Source: Panonychus citri | Lineage: Eukaryota; Arthropoda; Arachnida; Trombidiformes; Tetranychidae | NCBI RefSeq assembly: GCF_014898815.1 | Contig: NW_026515521.1 | Coordinates: forward strand, 646,437 to 710,436 | Length of the DNA: 64,000 nt | Reading direction: 5' to 3' | Shown here: piece after piece, positions 34,144 through 45,959 of the stretch | Numbering within the stretch: position 1 is the stretch's first letter | Layout: every line of letters begins with the position of its first letter | Position numbers and translations under genes: made by a program | Notes under the pieces: model-generated | The model's database searches: none | What the model was told of the DNA's origin: nothing | What the model saw: the letters and a program-made list of their open reading frames with translations, nothing else

Positions 34144-35470
34144 TCACATACAAAGGGCTAAATAACAAGTTTGCTCAGGTTGAAATTGAATGTCTTTGAG
34201 GTTTGGGAAAATGTTATTCCATCGGGTCAATGTTTCTGTTGATGGTAAAACTTTGAAGGTCAATTTACACGAGGTCAAATTTGGACAATTTTGAATTGCA
34301 TATTCATAGAAGACAATTGATCGTCCAGTTCCATCAATTGTAAGATGATTAAGCTTTTTAAATGAACCAAAATAGATTAACTCGGGATAAGTTAAGGTGA
34401 GTTCAAGTTTTTCCAAATTGTGACAATATTGAGAAATAAGGTTAACAATGGTCCGGTCAAACTCCAAGGGTATTGCTGATTTCCGTGAATATTTAAAGCC
34501 AGTTAATTGTTGACCATGAGTTGATAAAAATTGTTCAAAATCTTTCGGATCAAATGAGATATTAATCAAACTGAGATGAAGCAAAGATTTGGGAACCATT
34601 TCCAATACAAACGAATCCAAATGGAAATCAAATGCATGGAGAGTTTTCAACTGGACACATCGGGATAGAAGCCATTTAAATTCAGCATAATCTGAATCAA
34701 TTGTGTCCATTGTCCAGTTTGATTTGAATCGGGAAGTGTGACGAGCCTTAAGAACCAATTTATCGACAAACGATAAACCGGAAACATCGGAATCGGAGAA
34801 ACCAAGAAGTCCATCTTGTTCATCAGTAAAATCCAATATCTCATTGTGACTGTTTCAATATAGAATTGGAATATAAATTACCAGAACAATTAATCGTTAC
34901 CATTGAGTCGTCAGGTTAATTGTTTTGTATTACTTACAATTCAATGATTTTACGACAGACACCAAACAATTGGCTACTTTTGAATTTGATTGATTCATAT
35001 TTTCTTATATCATTAAATTCACTTGGATAGAGAATATTTTTCATGTGTAAATAAACTGCATCGGTTTTTAATCCACATTCAATTAATTGCTCGAATCTTT
35101 TACAAACTAGAATACGAAAAGAAAAGAAAAGTGTAAAAAATTAAGTTAATCATTGGAAAAGAGGAAGATGAAAAAAAAGAGAAATTGAAAATACTCATGA
35201 CAACAGAAAACAAAAGGAAAAACATTCAACTAAATTGTCGATTTATTTACAATCAGGACAATTAACGAATTGTCAACTTGGAGTAATTTTAAGGTGACAG
35301 TTAAAGTCAATGACAGAGAATATTAATTGTCACTTGTTGGGTGATTAGGAAAAGAAAATCTTACCTCTAATTAGTCTTAATCTCTCTCGGATATTAACAA
35401 TGTAGGAGAAAATGTGATGAAGACAATCATCATTTAGAATAAGAATTGAATTACAAGGTGAACTATTCAT
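34144..35470 (-). CDS. F-box protein with leucine-rich repeats
   Basis: Likely a substrate adaptor of an SCF ubiquitin ligase. Three exons (35365-35470, 34938-35106, 34144-34849) join in phase to 326 residues. The F-box begins at residue 9 (ILILNDDCLHHIFSYI) and runs across the first intron into RLIRVCKRFEQLI. The rest shows irregular Leu-rich repeats (VQLKTLHAFDFHLDSF, KSLLHLSLINISF, HNLEKLELTLTYPEL, FKKLNHLTIDGTG, PNLTSCKLTFKVL), as in FBXL-type proteins. No specific orthologue could be assigned. It is followed head-to-tail by the eIF4E2 gene about 1 kb away. Confidence 0.8.
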
Positions 35471-36482
35471 GATACTATTGATTGATTTTACAGATTTTCA
35501 GATTCTCTGGTAGTTAATTAACAATTAGAGAGAATAATAATCACAGTTAAACGAAAATTAATCGTCAAATTATCACAATTAACTCAAAGAACAACAAATA
35601 ACAAGTCAACCCTTGTGATTGGAAATGTAAACAAATCAACATATGTTAATGTTGCGTCATAGCAATCAAATTCATTCTGAGATCATTTAATTAATTGATT
35701 GTTAATAACACGTTAATTTAGATTATAATAAATTCTAGATAAACAAAAGTGAGTGAATAACTGACTAAACAATGTAATAAATATGATCTATTCTGATTGG
35801 AAATCTTGATTGCATAAATTAAATGCTTTCTCGCTGAAAACGTTACTAAATTAACGGCACAATTAAAACTCTAATTCAAATTTGTTAAACTAAATAGTGA
35901 ATCAATTAACCTTTTTAAACTTTTCTCTTCTAAATTGGAGAAGGTAAAAATCTGATCAGTAAAAATAAAAATCGGATCTTAATCATGAGCTCAATCATTT
36001 GATTCCAATCAATCTGGATGATTAGAGATGAGAGAGTTGAACTTAAGTGAATGTTAATCAAGGACGAACAATTTATTAATTGTAAATCCTGAGAAAAGGA
36101 GCAATTTAGCCGATTTTTTTTTTCAGAAGAATATTTTTTCTTTTTAATCTCTGTTAACTTTTTTTCTGTTGTTTATGTTTGCGGTTTCCTTTTCTTTTTT
36201 TGATTTAATTTTGATTACCGATATTTCATCTCGTAATTAAGGTAATTATTGAAAATTGTTTAGAATATTGAATAGAAAAAAAAAGTGATTTTCTGTTCTT
36301 TTTTTTCATCTCCTTCTTTTCATGATGGTCTTTTCTGTCATGTTTTGTCCTTTGCAAATATCAGCTGTTGATGTTGATTAATTTACTATGATGTTTACGA
36401 TGGGTTTAGACGATTTCTGGTAATTATTTCTTGGAAATATTATCTATCATTATCATCTCTGTATACATGTAATTTGGATAAA
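35471..36482. other. Intergenic region between two minus-strand genes
   Basis: Upstream sequence of the F-box gene and 3' region of eIF4E2. No gene is seen. Confidence 0.45.
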
Positions 36483-37329
36483 TTACCGTACAAAAACATC
36501 AGTATTACGGAAACTTGAATGATCTCTTAAACTGTCATTGTGAGTCTTGTATTCCATTATCGTGTTCAATGGTAAATTGAGTACACGTTTAAGGGTATCT
36601 CGTATTCGGATTGTGGTAATTGAATCATTGGCAGTTTTATTCCAAACGGAGATAATATCTTCTTGAGACCTTATTGAAACAACAGCTCCACAAATTTCCT
36701 CACCAACCATAAATTGTTCACCGAGAATGGCTAAAATTAGATTCTCCCAACACCGAGATGCTAAACCTTTTCTTAAACGAACGATCCATTTTCCTCCTTC
36801 CTTGTTAGCATCATCCTGAGAAAAGAATTGACATCAAGGTGGACAAACCATTGGAATCAATAGAAAGAGAGAAAGAGAGAAGAAGATAGAATTAAAATCA
36901 AATTAGAACAATAATAATAAAACTGTAATGGTAAAGGTAAAGGGTTGAAGAGAAGGAGATAGAGAAAAGGTTCAGCTCGGGAATAGGAAGAAAAGAATAG
37001 AATAATTTTGTCGTGTCTCTTACCTCCCATAAAGGTTTGATTCCATCTTTGAAAAGGTGTAAATCCGAGTGACCAGATAACTCGGATGGACGTAAGAGAT
37101 AAGATTGTACAGACCAGAATTGTTCAACGGTAGAAAATGTAGCAATGATCCTTAGACTTTGGTCGTAAGTCAATGGATTGGTTAATTTACCTGGAGTCCG
37201 ACGAGAATACCAAATACAATAAGTATACTGAAGACGATGGTGCCCATCAATTGGCTCCAATGATCGGGTTCTTTCTTGGTGATTCTCATGTTCTTGGTGA
37301 TGGTTATTATTATCACTCTCTTGAGCCAT
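36483..37329 (-). CDS. EIF4E2: eIF4E2 / 4EHP cap-binding translational repressor
   Basis: 4EHP binds the mRNA cap but is a poor partner for eIF4G, so it represses translation with partners such as GIGYF. Two exons (37024-37329, 36483-36815) give 212 residues. Family features: LQYTYCIWYSRRTPG (the 4EHP class-II signature with Tyr in place of a Trp), VEQFWSVQSYLLRPSEL, HLFKDGIKPLWEDDANKEGG with the cap-stacking Trp, KWIVRLRKGLASRCWENLIL, GEQFMVGEEICGAVVSIR and ISVWNKTANDS. The N-terminal extension is His/Glu-rich. The C-terminus ends soon after MEYKTHNDSLRDHSS. It is divergent to DPH2. Confidence 0.95.
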
Positions 37330-38344
37330 GATATTAGACGAAATGTTTAGGAAATTGAAATAGAGAAGGAGGGAAGAGAATTTGTTTATAATGAAAAGAG
37401 AGAGAGAAATAGAGACAAAGCAAAGGAATAGAAAGAGAGAGAGAGTCAGATAATCGTTACAATGGTTAAAGTGTAAAAAGAAAATTACAAAAGAGAGAAT
37501 TAGAAATGAGACAAAATTGAACAGGGGAAATATGAAGACAGAAATAGTATATCAACAGTTATATTTGTTACAAAGGTTTTCCAATAATTTATCAATATAA
37601 CTTAATAATTTATCTCATACGAAGAGTTGAAGGATTATAAATACACAGAGAGAGTATAAATGGAGACACAGTTAATTGATCAATTGATTGGGCATAATTA
37701 AGTAAAGGCTACACGTTGATTATAGACAATATTTCAAACATTAGAATATAATTTAAGGTGAATAAGTGTTGAATGAGTTGTTGTTGTTGAGATTAACTCT
37801 GGTTGGAATATATAAATATAGTTAGAGAACACAAGAAGAGAAAAAAAAAGAAAGAGTGAGAGAGAAAAAAGAGAGAGAGGGAGAAAGAGAGAAAAAGGAA
37901 AGATGAAGGAAGACAAAAATGTGAGGAGAATAAAAAATTATAAACACAAAGTGAGAAACTCAATTTTTCCACCACAGAGAAAAAGGTAAATTGTGTCCGG
38001 AGAATTGAAGACAATTTGGTAATAAACGATGATCACGAACAATTTATTCTGATGACAATCACAATTAATTTAAAAAAGAAAATTAATTCAATCGGTTTGA
38101 TGACTGGCAAGAATTAGAGAGAGAAACAAAATGTTACCTTTTCTCATCTTCTCTTTGTTAGTCTTTGTGTTGGCAATGGAAACACAACTTAACATGTGTT
38201 CGGTTTTCTTGTTTTGGAAAATTTGATTTTCTTTTTTCATTTTTGTTCTATTCTCTTTTTAGAAGATCAATTGAGTTAATTGATTTGGAATTTTTTTTCT
38301 CTTTTTCCTTGGTTTTAATTGTTCCTCTGTGCTTGGGGTTATTG
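37330..38344. other. Divergent promoter region, GA-rich on the plus strand
   Basis: The shared upstream space of eIF4E2 and DPH2. Long GAGA/AAAG stretches lie at 37380-37450 and 37830-37910. An open frame runs into DPH2 from 38165, but its residues look like translated UTR (Phe/Leu-rich). Confidence 0.5.
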
Positions 38345-39604
38345 ATGGAATATTTGGTAAACGATCGTTGTGTTAACTGGATTAAAGAGAATGAATTTAA
38401 TTCGGTTGCTGTTCAATTGGATGAAAGATCAATTGGTCATTCGGTTGATTTGTTGTTGTCTTTTAAATCTCGTTTACCTTTGGTTAATTTTTCTCTAATT
38501 GTTTCGGATTCTTGTTCGATTGATTTACTTTCCATTCAACATTTAGGTGTTGATAAGGTTGATGGTTTGATTAAATTCGGTGATACCTGTTTGGCTCCCA
38601 TTCCAAGGTGTCTTGATCAATTGCCGGTTTTCTTTCATTTTGGTGATCAAATTGATGGTCAATTGTGGTCTTTTACTGTTGAAACAATTACTAAATTGTA
38701 TACGGAAAATTTGTCTTCTCATGGTGGTGATGATAATTCTGGTAAATGGCTGATATTGTATAGTACTAATTATGTGGAATTGGTTAAACGTTTGTGTTTA
38801 CAATTTTCTTGGTTACATCCTGGTAAATTGTTGAATTTATCGTTTAATTGGGATTTTGATGAGATTCATCAAGATTTTATTCATAAAGATGTGAATGCGA
38901 TACCTCATGATTTTGGTGCTTTTCAAATTGCTCGATCACTTGATTATTATTCTAAAATTGTTTACATTGGATCACAAGTTAATCTTAATCTTAGACTGAC
39001 CAGTGGACTGATCCATATTGATCCCATTAAACAATCAGTTGAAATACGAAAAGGACAAAAGGAATTATCGAAAAGGATTGGCCTGGTTGAACGATTAAAG
39101 ACAAAGAAAGTGATCAATTTAGGATTTTTATTCACAAATGCTTTCCCTCTGGTTGATGATTACTTGGAGAAAATTGAATTAATCAAGAGAAAAAATCATA
39201 AGATTAACAAGATAATCTTAATCCATTCAACTGATGCTTGTAAACTCGGAAATTTCACCAATCTTGACGCTTTCGTCCTCGTTAACGGCTGCCAATGTAC
39301 CAAATTAATCGATAAATTGGATTTGCATTTACCTGTATTAACCTACAAGGAGTACGAGATTCTTTGTGGTTGTAAAGTTTCCTATGGTGGAGTTGATTGG
39401 AATCAAGAAGAATCAACAATCGATGAATCAGCTGATAGTGACAATGAATTGTTACCCGATTCAAATAATCAACTAATTGAATCTGAAACTTTAGTCCAAG
39501 ATAAATGGTATGGATTAAAGATTAATCCAGCATTTCAACCTTTATCTTTTGCCAAGGAAGGTCAAAGTGGAAAAGCTTCTGGATACACCAATGAACCAAG
39601 TTAA
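38345..39604 (+). CDS. DPH2: Diphthamide biosynthesis protein 2
   Basis: DPH2 pairs with DPH1 in the radical-SAM-like enzyme that starts diphthamide formation on elongation factor 2. The frame from ATG 38345 gives 419 residues; human DPH2 has 489, and the shortfall is at the N-terminus. Matches: DRCVNWIKENEFNSVAVQLD (domain 1 start), the Cys in DSCSIDLLSIQHLGVDKVDG, LIKFGDTCLAP, an FQIARSLDYYSKIVYIG-like middle domain, and NGCQCTKLIDKL...LPVLTYKEYEILCG, which carries the cluster-region Cys and the C-terminal DPH1/DPH2 signature. I chose the start because upstream codons look non-coding. An upstream exon cannot be excluded. The gene is intronless over this span. Confidence 0.85.
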   Translation: MEYLVNDRCVNWIKENEFNSVAVQLDERSIGHSVDLLLSFKSRLPLVNFSLIVSDSCSIDLLSIQHLGVDKVDGLIKFGDTCLAPIPRCLDQLPVFFHFGDQIDGQLWSFTVETITKLYTENLSSHGGDDNSGKWLILYSTNYVELVKRLCLQFSWLHPGKLLNLSFNWDFDEIHQDFIHKDVNAIPHDFGAFQIARSLDYYSKIVYIGSQVNLNLRLTSGLIHIDPIKQSVEIRKGQKELSKRIGLVERLKTKKVINLGFLFTNAFPLVDDYLEKIELIKRKNHKINKIILIHSTDACKLGNFTNLDAFVLVNGCQCTKLIDKLDLHLPVLTYKEYEILCGCKVSYGGVDWNQEESTIDESADSDNELLPDSNNQLIESETLVQDKWYGLKINPAFQPLSFAKEGQSGKASGYTNEPS

Positions 39605-39761
39605 CAATTTAGAAGATAAAATTAAATTGTTGCCAAAAAAATTTATTATTATTCAAGTTAATCCATATTTAAAGTAATTATTTTGTATATTAAGATACGA
39701 AAAAGAAATGAACAGAGTTTTCTTGTGTATCCGTTCAAAGGATTAACAAAAATGTCGTAAT

Positions 39762-40893
39762 TTAATTTGATTGTTGGGTTCGAACCACAGCAATTGAATC
39801 ACGGCGGATTTGTCGATACAAGGCAATGTATTTAGCGGCCACTCTGGTTCGAGGGATGATAAAGTCTTTACAAAATTGTGTCTTATTGGCTAATGAAGGT
39901 CTTAATTGTTTTATCTTGAGAAGACGTAAAAATGTCAACACAAAAGTGTAACAATTATTATCATCTTGAGTGTAACTATCGGCTGTCCAAATGGGCATTT
40001 GTACCAATACTTTTAACGTTGAATCCCAATAGTCTTTCCATGATTGTGAGATTGGTTCGATTACCGGAATGGCCAAACAATCTGTCCAAAAGCGATTCTG
40101 TGAACCAACATGAACACCTTTTCGGTCAAATTCATAGACATCACCTTTAGAATCAGTTAATCCAATGTGAAGATCAGCAGAATTCTGATAATTACTGTCA
40201 AGAAAGAAATAGATAAATACCAATATGAGAAAGGAAGAAATAATATTTTCTCCATTTTTTTTCCAATTTTGATAATAATCAAAATAAATTGTTCATTTTG
40301 ATGAAAAGAACCAGAAAATCAAACACTATTAAAGGTACGTTAACCTTTCGTTTACATGTTTGGATAAATTGTGTGTGTGAGTTACCATGAAAATAGTGGG
40401 CGAGTCTTAATCAGAATTAATTCTCACTTGAAGGATTGAATTTCTATCTTTTCTCATGGAAAAGAAGATTCAGTTTTTTCTTTTTCTCTACTTTGATTGT
40501 TATCATTTAACTTAAATTAAGTTAATTAGATTGATTAACTTACTGAAGAAAATCTCCTTCGGTGGGACGAATAATGATTGAGGTTGTGATTCGTTTATGA
40601 TTAGTTAATGGAACTGGAACTTGAAATGGAGGTAAAATTAACTGGACACTTGGTGTTAATCGTATTGAACAGAGTGGACATCGGTCAGGTAATTGGAAGG
40701 AAAAGATTTTACATTTTGTGTCACAATGTTGGAAACACAAGATATTTGGATGGTGATTAAGTTGATTCAATGGTGGTTCAAGTTGCCTCATTTGCTGTTG
40801 TTGTTGTTGTGGAGGTGGTGGTGGTGGTTTATGGTGGTGATTATGATGATGGTGGTTATGATTGACATCACTGTTTACACTTATTGAAGTCAT
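39762..40893 (-). CDS. MKRN2OS: MKRN2OS-like protein
   Basis: A conserved animal protein of unknown function, named in vertebrates for lying opposite MKRN2. Two exons (40544-40893 and 39762-40194) give 260 residues; the human protein has 223. Shared blocks are FSFQLPDRCPLCSIRL (a CxxC pair), RPTEGDFLQ at the exon junction, SADLHIGLTDSKGDVYEFDRKG, NNCYTFVLTFLRLL and IPRTRVAAKYIALYRQIR. The N-terminus is low-complexity here: His/Asn-rich, then Pro and Gln runs (about residues 10-35). It converges with DPH2 with only 157 bases between stops. Confidence 0.85.
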
Positions 40894-41074
40894 TTCTTGT
40901 CAAACGATTCAGATCTTCCGGAGACTTCCCTTGAAATGATGATGATGTTGATTGTTGTGTCTTGATTTAACAATCGAATGAGAAATAAGTGAGCGAAAAT
41001 TATTAAAAAGATCACAACATGAGAGGGAGAGAGTGAGTGAGTAAAATGAACAGAAATAATCATGGCACGGGAGT

Positions 41075-41078
<4 letters not shown>

Positions 41079-41112
<34 letters not shown>
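41079..41112 (+). repeat. (GA)n microsatellite
   Basis: Seventeen consecutive GA units, about 190 bases upstream of the MKRN2OS-like start and thus in its likely promoter. Confidence 0.9.
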
Positions 41113-41120
<8 letters not shown>

Positions 41121-43103
41121 CAGAGGGAAGGAATAAAATTAAAGAAAACGGTACAGGAGAAAGGACGGGTTAGTGCCTGAGGGCATTTAGAGTATAATAT
41201 TTACCTTTTTCTTTTTCTTTCTAGGTCAGTTTTTCATGGTTATTCCATCGATAGTTTTCTTGTACAATGAAGATACTGTTCGTATGTTTTTTTTTCCCTT
41301 TTATTCCAGGTCAAAGTTGATAAAGAAAATCAGTTGACACTTTTCAGGGTTGAATTTGATTGGGACAACTTGTTCGCCAAAATAGTGAGAGATCATAAAT
41401 AGATGAAGATGAGGATGATGATTAACATGAAAGTGGAAAATGATGAAAATATAACGATGATTATGATGATAGTCAATTGTGATTTACGTTAAGGGTTGGG
41501 ACCTAATTGGAAGCACAACTACCAAACCTTACGCCATGTTATTGTAAGAGAAGAGTGGAAGAGGAAGAAAGGAGAGAGAGAGAGAAGAAGATGAAGATAA
41601 GCAAAGAAAAGAAAGAGAAGTTAATATAAGGTGGGTAGAGGGTTTTTCTTTTATCATCATTAGCATTCTGATGGAAGACATGTTGATATTTTTCATGGAT
41701 CGTTGGTCACTGTAATAAGAGAGAGAGAGAGAGAATAAAAAACTGACCATTAGAATTTTCATCAAGAGGCTAATTGTTTCTCTTTTTGAAACAATTACTT
41801 TACTTTAATTGTTACTCACGAAATGAAATCAATTGTTTTAATCCTTTTTGTTTAATTGTGACAATAACAATCGAGAAATTGAACCAATTGGATGATAATT
41901 AATCTTGTAATCGGATTAACTTTTTTTTTGTGATGAGATTAATTTCTTATGATGAATTGTCACTTTTTTTTCGAGTACAATTAAGTTTAATTGTAGTTGA
42001 TCATTGATCTGGGATGGGAGAGGAAATTGTTAATCACAATTAAATAATTGGTTAATTATTTGTATCAATTTTAAGTTTCTAATTGTTGATTAGATTTAAG
42101 GTTTTCAGGTTAAAAATAAAAATTAAGTTTCAACATTATGATGATTATAATGTTGCTCTTTGATGATAATTAATAATAACAATTAACTTATTGTTTATCA
42201 GGTTATTATTATCAACGGGTGATTATTATTTTCTGGTGGGTTTCCGTTTGAAATGATTAACTTATCAGCAATTAAATTAAACAAATCGGGAATCTTGTTT
42301 ATCCATTAATCAGTTTGGATTCTGAAAAAAGAAACAGTTAACAAACAATTAGCCAATTGTAAACTAAATTAAGAAACAATTCATATTAATAATAATATGA
42401 TGATTAACGGTAATGTTTTCAATTAAAAAAAGGTAATCTCTTGGTTAATCATTTAAATTGCTAATTAATTGTGATTAAATATTCAATGAAACAGTAAAGA
42501 TACACTTTCGCCTCTTTAACAATTGATTAAATCAACTGGTGACCTTAATTTTGTAATTGTTACTTGATTAATGGTGTTACCTATGGAAAGATGAAATTGA
42601 TAAATCACATTTCCCATTTAATCAGTAATCAAAGTTAATTTGGTTGAAGGTTATTAACAGTAACAAAAATAAACTAATTAAGTTAATTAGTTGGTTGGTG
42701 AAAGTAAAACGTGAATAGTAAATTAAATTTTTCTCATCTAAAAGAAAAAAAGATCTAATTTTGGTTTGTTAATTAGTTTGAGTAGTAATTTAAGAGTAAA
42801 ATTAAAAATTCAAATAATTTGTAAAAGTTAATTGAACCTTTAAATTGTGTTGATTGTTTATTGATCAACACAATTTAATTAATTCCAATATCCTTAAGCT
42901 AAGAAAACAATAAGAAAAAGTAATAACAACTTTTGATTGATCATAATGTTGTATTTTAAGAAATATCCAATTAACGAGGAGAGAAAGTGTTTACAATTAA
43001 GTCGTTGATTAATTGTAGAAGATTAAAATTAAATAACAATTAAATTGAGAAAATTGAATAAACCGCTAGAAATTGTTACAATTGGAAAACTTAATTGGAA
43101 TCA

Positions 43104-43125
43104 CCAACCAGCGACATCTATTGGC
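43104..43125 (-). promoter_or_regulatory. CTCF-like AGATGTCGC motif
   Basis: On the minus strand it reads CCAATAGATGTCGCTGG, close to the CTCF core. It lies about 170 bases before the LRRC57 start codon. Pattern-only evidence. Confidence 0.35.
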
Positions 43126-43291
43126 TTCGATTGGGTTTAAATGGATCAACAGAAAAAAAAATTTTTCCAAATCAAAATGTTGATCTGATTGTTGTTAATT
43201 GTTTTCTGTTTGTTTTATATTGTGATTGTAAATTTGTTTTTATCATCGGTTTTTTTTTGTTGTTGATTAACATCTCAAGTGTAAGGTAAAT

Positions 43292-44011
43292 ATGGGAAAT
43301 GCAAATTCTATTCGTTTACATTATGAAAATGCATCAAGAACTGGAGTATTCACTTTAAAAGATGCCAAGTTGAAAGAGTTTCCTGAACATTTGGTTAAAT
43401 TGTCTCGAAACATACGAAGCCTTGATTTATCTGATAATCGGATTAAAACAATACCCACTTTCATGGCCTTATTTACTTCACTTAAACATCTAATTCTCAA
43501 CAATAATTGTATAATTGGACTACCTGATGAGATTAATCGTTTAATCAAATTGGATACTCTCTCATTGACTAAAAATAGGTTAACCAGAATACCATCAGAT
43601 CTTAGTTGTTTAACGTCATTACGAATTGTTAATCTTAATTTTAATCAACTTACCTCTTTTCCAATGGCATTGGTTAAATTAAAAAATTTGGAAGTTGTTG
43701 ATTTATCACATAATAAGATTAAATCTATTCCCGATGGTGTTGCTGATCTTCAAGCTTTGGAGGTTAATCTTAATCAGAATCAGGTGACCACAGTTTCTCC
43801 TGATATTTGCCAGTGTAAACGATTAAAAGTTCTAAGATTGGAAGAGAATTGTTTAAATTTATCATCCATACCTGTTGATCTTCTTAGTGAATCAAAAATT
43901 TCTTTACTTGCTGTTGATGGAAATCTATTTAAATTGAAAGAATTTCAAAATCTACCTGGTTATGAGTCTTATCTGGAACGTTACACAGCAACTAAAAAGA
44001 AAATGATGTAA
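43292..44011 (+). CDS. LRRC57: Leucine-rich repeat-containing protein 57
   Basis: A small LRR protein of unclear role, probably membrane-attached. The intronless frame gives 239 residues, exactly the human length. It starts MGNANSIRLHYENASRTGVF, so Gly2 is a candidate N-myristoylation site as in vertebrates. About seven LRRs follow (NIRSLDLSDNRIKTIPTF, SLKHLILNNNCIIGLPDEI, KLDTLSLTKNRLTRIPSDL, NLEVVDLSHNKIKSIPDGV, ALEVNLNQNQVTTVS), then LKVLRLEENCLNLSSIP and the closing LLAVDGNLFKLKEF. The end YTATKKKMM matches the family end FTATKKK. Confidence 0.95.
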   Translation: MGNANSIRLHYENASRTGVFTLKDAKLKEFPEHLVKLSRNIRSLDLSDNRIKTIPTFMALFTSLKHLILNNNCIIGLPDEINRLIKLDTLSLTKNRLTRIPSDLSCLTSLRIVNLNFNQLTSFPMALVKLKNLEVVDLSHNKIKSIPDGVADLQALEVNLNQNQVTTVSPDICQCKRLKVLRLEENCLNLSSIPVDLLSESKISLLAVDGNLFKLKEFQNLPGYESYLERYTATKKKMM

Positions 44012-44588
44012 AAAAGCAAAACAAAAAGGAGAGAAGAAAAATCATTAATCATGATTACCATTATTATCAATTAAATTTTACCAATGGCACCAACTGGACA
44101 CACCCAATTAATCACATTAATCATTTTAAATTAAATCAAACTTACCTTTATGTTTACACCGATTGTGGAAAAAAATTTCTTTGTGATATTATTAATCAGT
44201 TGTGACTGTTTGATTGTGTTTAAATTATTCCAATTGTAAAATTTGTTTTAACCATTTTCCATTTTCAATCTTATCGTTTAATTGAAAATTTAAAAACCAA
44301 AAACAATTAAATTAATTAGATTTAAAACAAGAATAAAAAAAATTAAACTCATTAGCCAAAAGTAAACAAAACATTTTGATTCATCGTTTTCACTTCAAAT
44401 TATTATCGAATTGCAAATAATTTAATAATCCAGAGAACAGTAGAGATGATTAACACCAACAACAGTTCTTAATAATTTGTTAAAATTAACATAAATGTAA
44501 AGGTTAAATTGATTACAGAAATCAGAGTAATTAAAGTAAATTGGAAAAAATTTTTAATTTTTTCCAATCAAAAAGACGAATAGACTAG

Positions 44589-44605
44589 TGTCTCCATCTA
44601 GTGGA
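44589..44605 (-). promoter_or_regulatory. CTCF-like CCACTAGATGG motif
   Basis: On the minus strand it reads CCACTAGATGGAGACAC, the closest match in the window to the CTCF core CCACTAGRTGGC. It lies in the LRRC57-Galpha-s intergenic region. Pattern-only evidence. Confidence 0.4.
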
Positions 44606-45211
44606 AAGAAAACAAACTCATTTGGAATAGAAAAAAATTCGAATCCTAAACGGATCCTGATATCGAAATAAATTGGGACTCGATAGACCAACTTAACCGA
44701 ATTCGGGAATCAGAAGCTTTTTAAATTGGAGAAGAAATTTTTTCTTTTCTTCTTTCATTTTAATTGATTGGAATTTCTAATTAAATCTTTTAATCTCCAT
44801 AAGTTAATTACCTTCATCTTCATTTGTGTTACCGGAATAGTTAGAAAAAGGATAACCTAATGTTGGTCTAATAAAGTGTTTTCGTAGGTTAAAAAATAAA
44901 AAGGTAAGAAGTGAAACCCAAGAACAAAAAATGGAAACAAATTGGAAAAGAATTTTTTTTTTCAACATTTCGAAAAATTGTTTACATTTTCTCAGCTGAT
45001 TTTTTGTTAAATGTAATTTTTTTCTTATCCACCTCAACTATTCTATTCCTACCGAACCTCATCTTTCTCTCTTAATCTAAATCAACCTTCCAACAATCTC
45101 ACTTTCTAATTTGCCCTTTTGTAGAAAAAGTAATTGATGTTCCATCTCCCTGAGTTTACTTTCTTCCGAATATCTAACTTGTGTTTTCCAATTGTTGTCT
45201 GGAAGAAAATA

Positions 45212-45215
<4 letters not shown>

Positions 45216-45250
<35 letters not shown>
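45216..45250 (+). repeat. (CT)n microsatellite
   Basis: Uninterrupted CT units inside a longer pyrimidine-rich stretch upstream of the Galpha-s start. Confidence 0.9.
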
Positions 45251-45258
<8 letters not shown>

Positions 45259-45959
45259 ACTATTTCTATCTTTCCTTTTTTTCCTCTTTCTCTCTCTCTC
45301 TTATACACTGAATATCCGAATGAATTTCATGTGAGACTGTGTGTGAATGTGTGAGACTTTATAATATGCTATATGTTTGATATGGTGTCCGAATAGATAA
45401 TCGAATCCAGGATTCGCCCAAAACCTAGAAAATCACTTTTACTCTTACATAGTGATATTCATTTTGTTACTTACTTGAAATAGTGTTTAAAACAACCAAC
45501 CCTCTGTTTTTGTATATGTGTTTTTCTTTCTATTCTTATTAATATTATGTGTTTACTATTCAATAGTAGTAATATTTTAATTCTTTCCTTTTTTTCCAAT
45601 TATTTCTCTTCTTTTCACCATAATAATAATAACTATTATCATCTTTAAATCTTCATACATCTTACTCTTTAAACCTTTCACCCTCATCTTTTAATCTTGT
45701 GTATATTTTATATACTGTGTGTGTGTGTGTGTGTTTTATTGGTTCTCTCTCTCTCTCTCTTTTACGGTTAACCTTTTTATTTATTCTCTCTCCCTTTGAT
45801 TTTTTTTTCTTTTCTCTCTCATCTATTTTCTCCTCTTAATCAATCACTCTGGTGTTAGCCATCATTTGGATTATCTCTTCTCCTTTTTTGGAACTGATCA
45901 ACTAACCCAAGCTGGCTTCAGATACCCAGCAGCGGCGACAAAGTATCTTGGCCAATGTT

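Larger units (their letters stand above)
40894..43291. other. Long intergenic region with GA microsatellites
   Basis: No gene was recognised. It contains (GA)n at 41079-41112 and about 41717-41734, AT-rich sequence, and the upstream region of LRRC57 with a CTCF-like site at 43104-43125. Confidence 0.5.
44012..45959. other. Intergenic region with CT and GT microsatellites
   Basis: LRRC57 3' region and the Galpha-s upstream region. It contains a CTCF-like site (44589-44605), (CT)n at 45216-45250 and (GT)n at about 45716-45734. A minus-strand exon-like frame ending at a GTAATTA donor near 44813 could not be joined to anything. Confidence 0.45.

Noticed and set aside
38165..38344. N-terminal extension of DPH2 in the same frame
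   Set aside because: The residues are Phe/Leu-rich and unlike any DPH2 N-terminus. It looks like translated T-rich UTR, so the start at 38345 is preferred.
39765..39790. tRNA T-arm-like GTTCGAACC
   Set aside because: It lies inside the MKRN2OS-like coding region and no cloverleaf can be drawn around it.
44804..45037. Minus-strand exon-like frame ending in a splice donor
   Set aside because: A GTAATTA donor follows NTNEDEG, but no downstream exon or convincing upstream start could be found.
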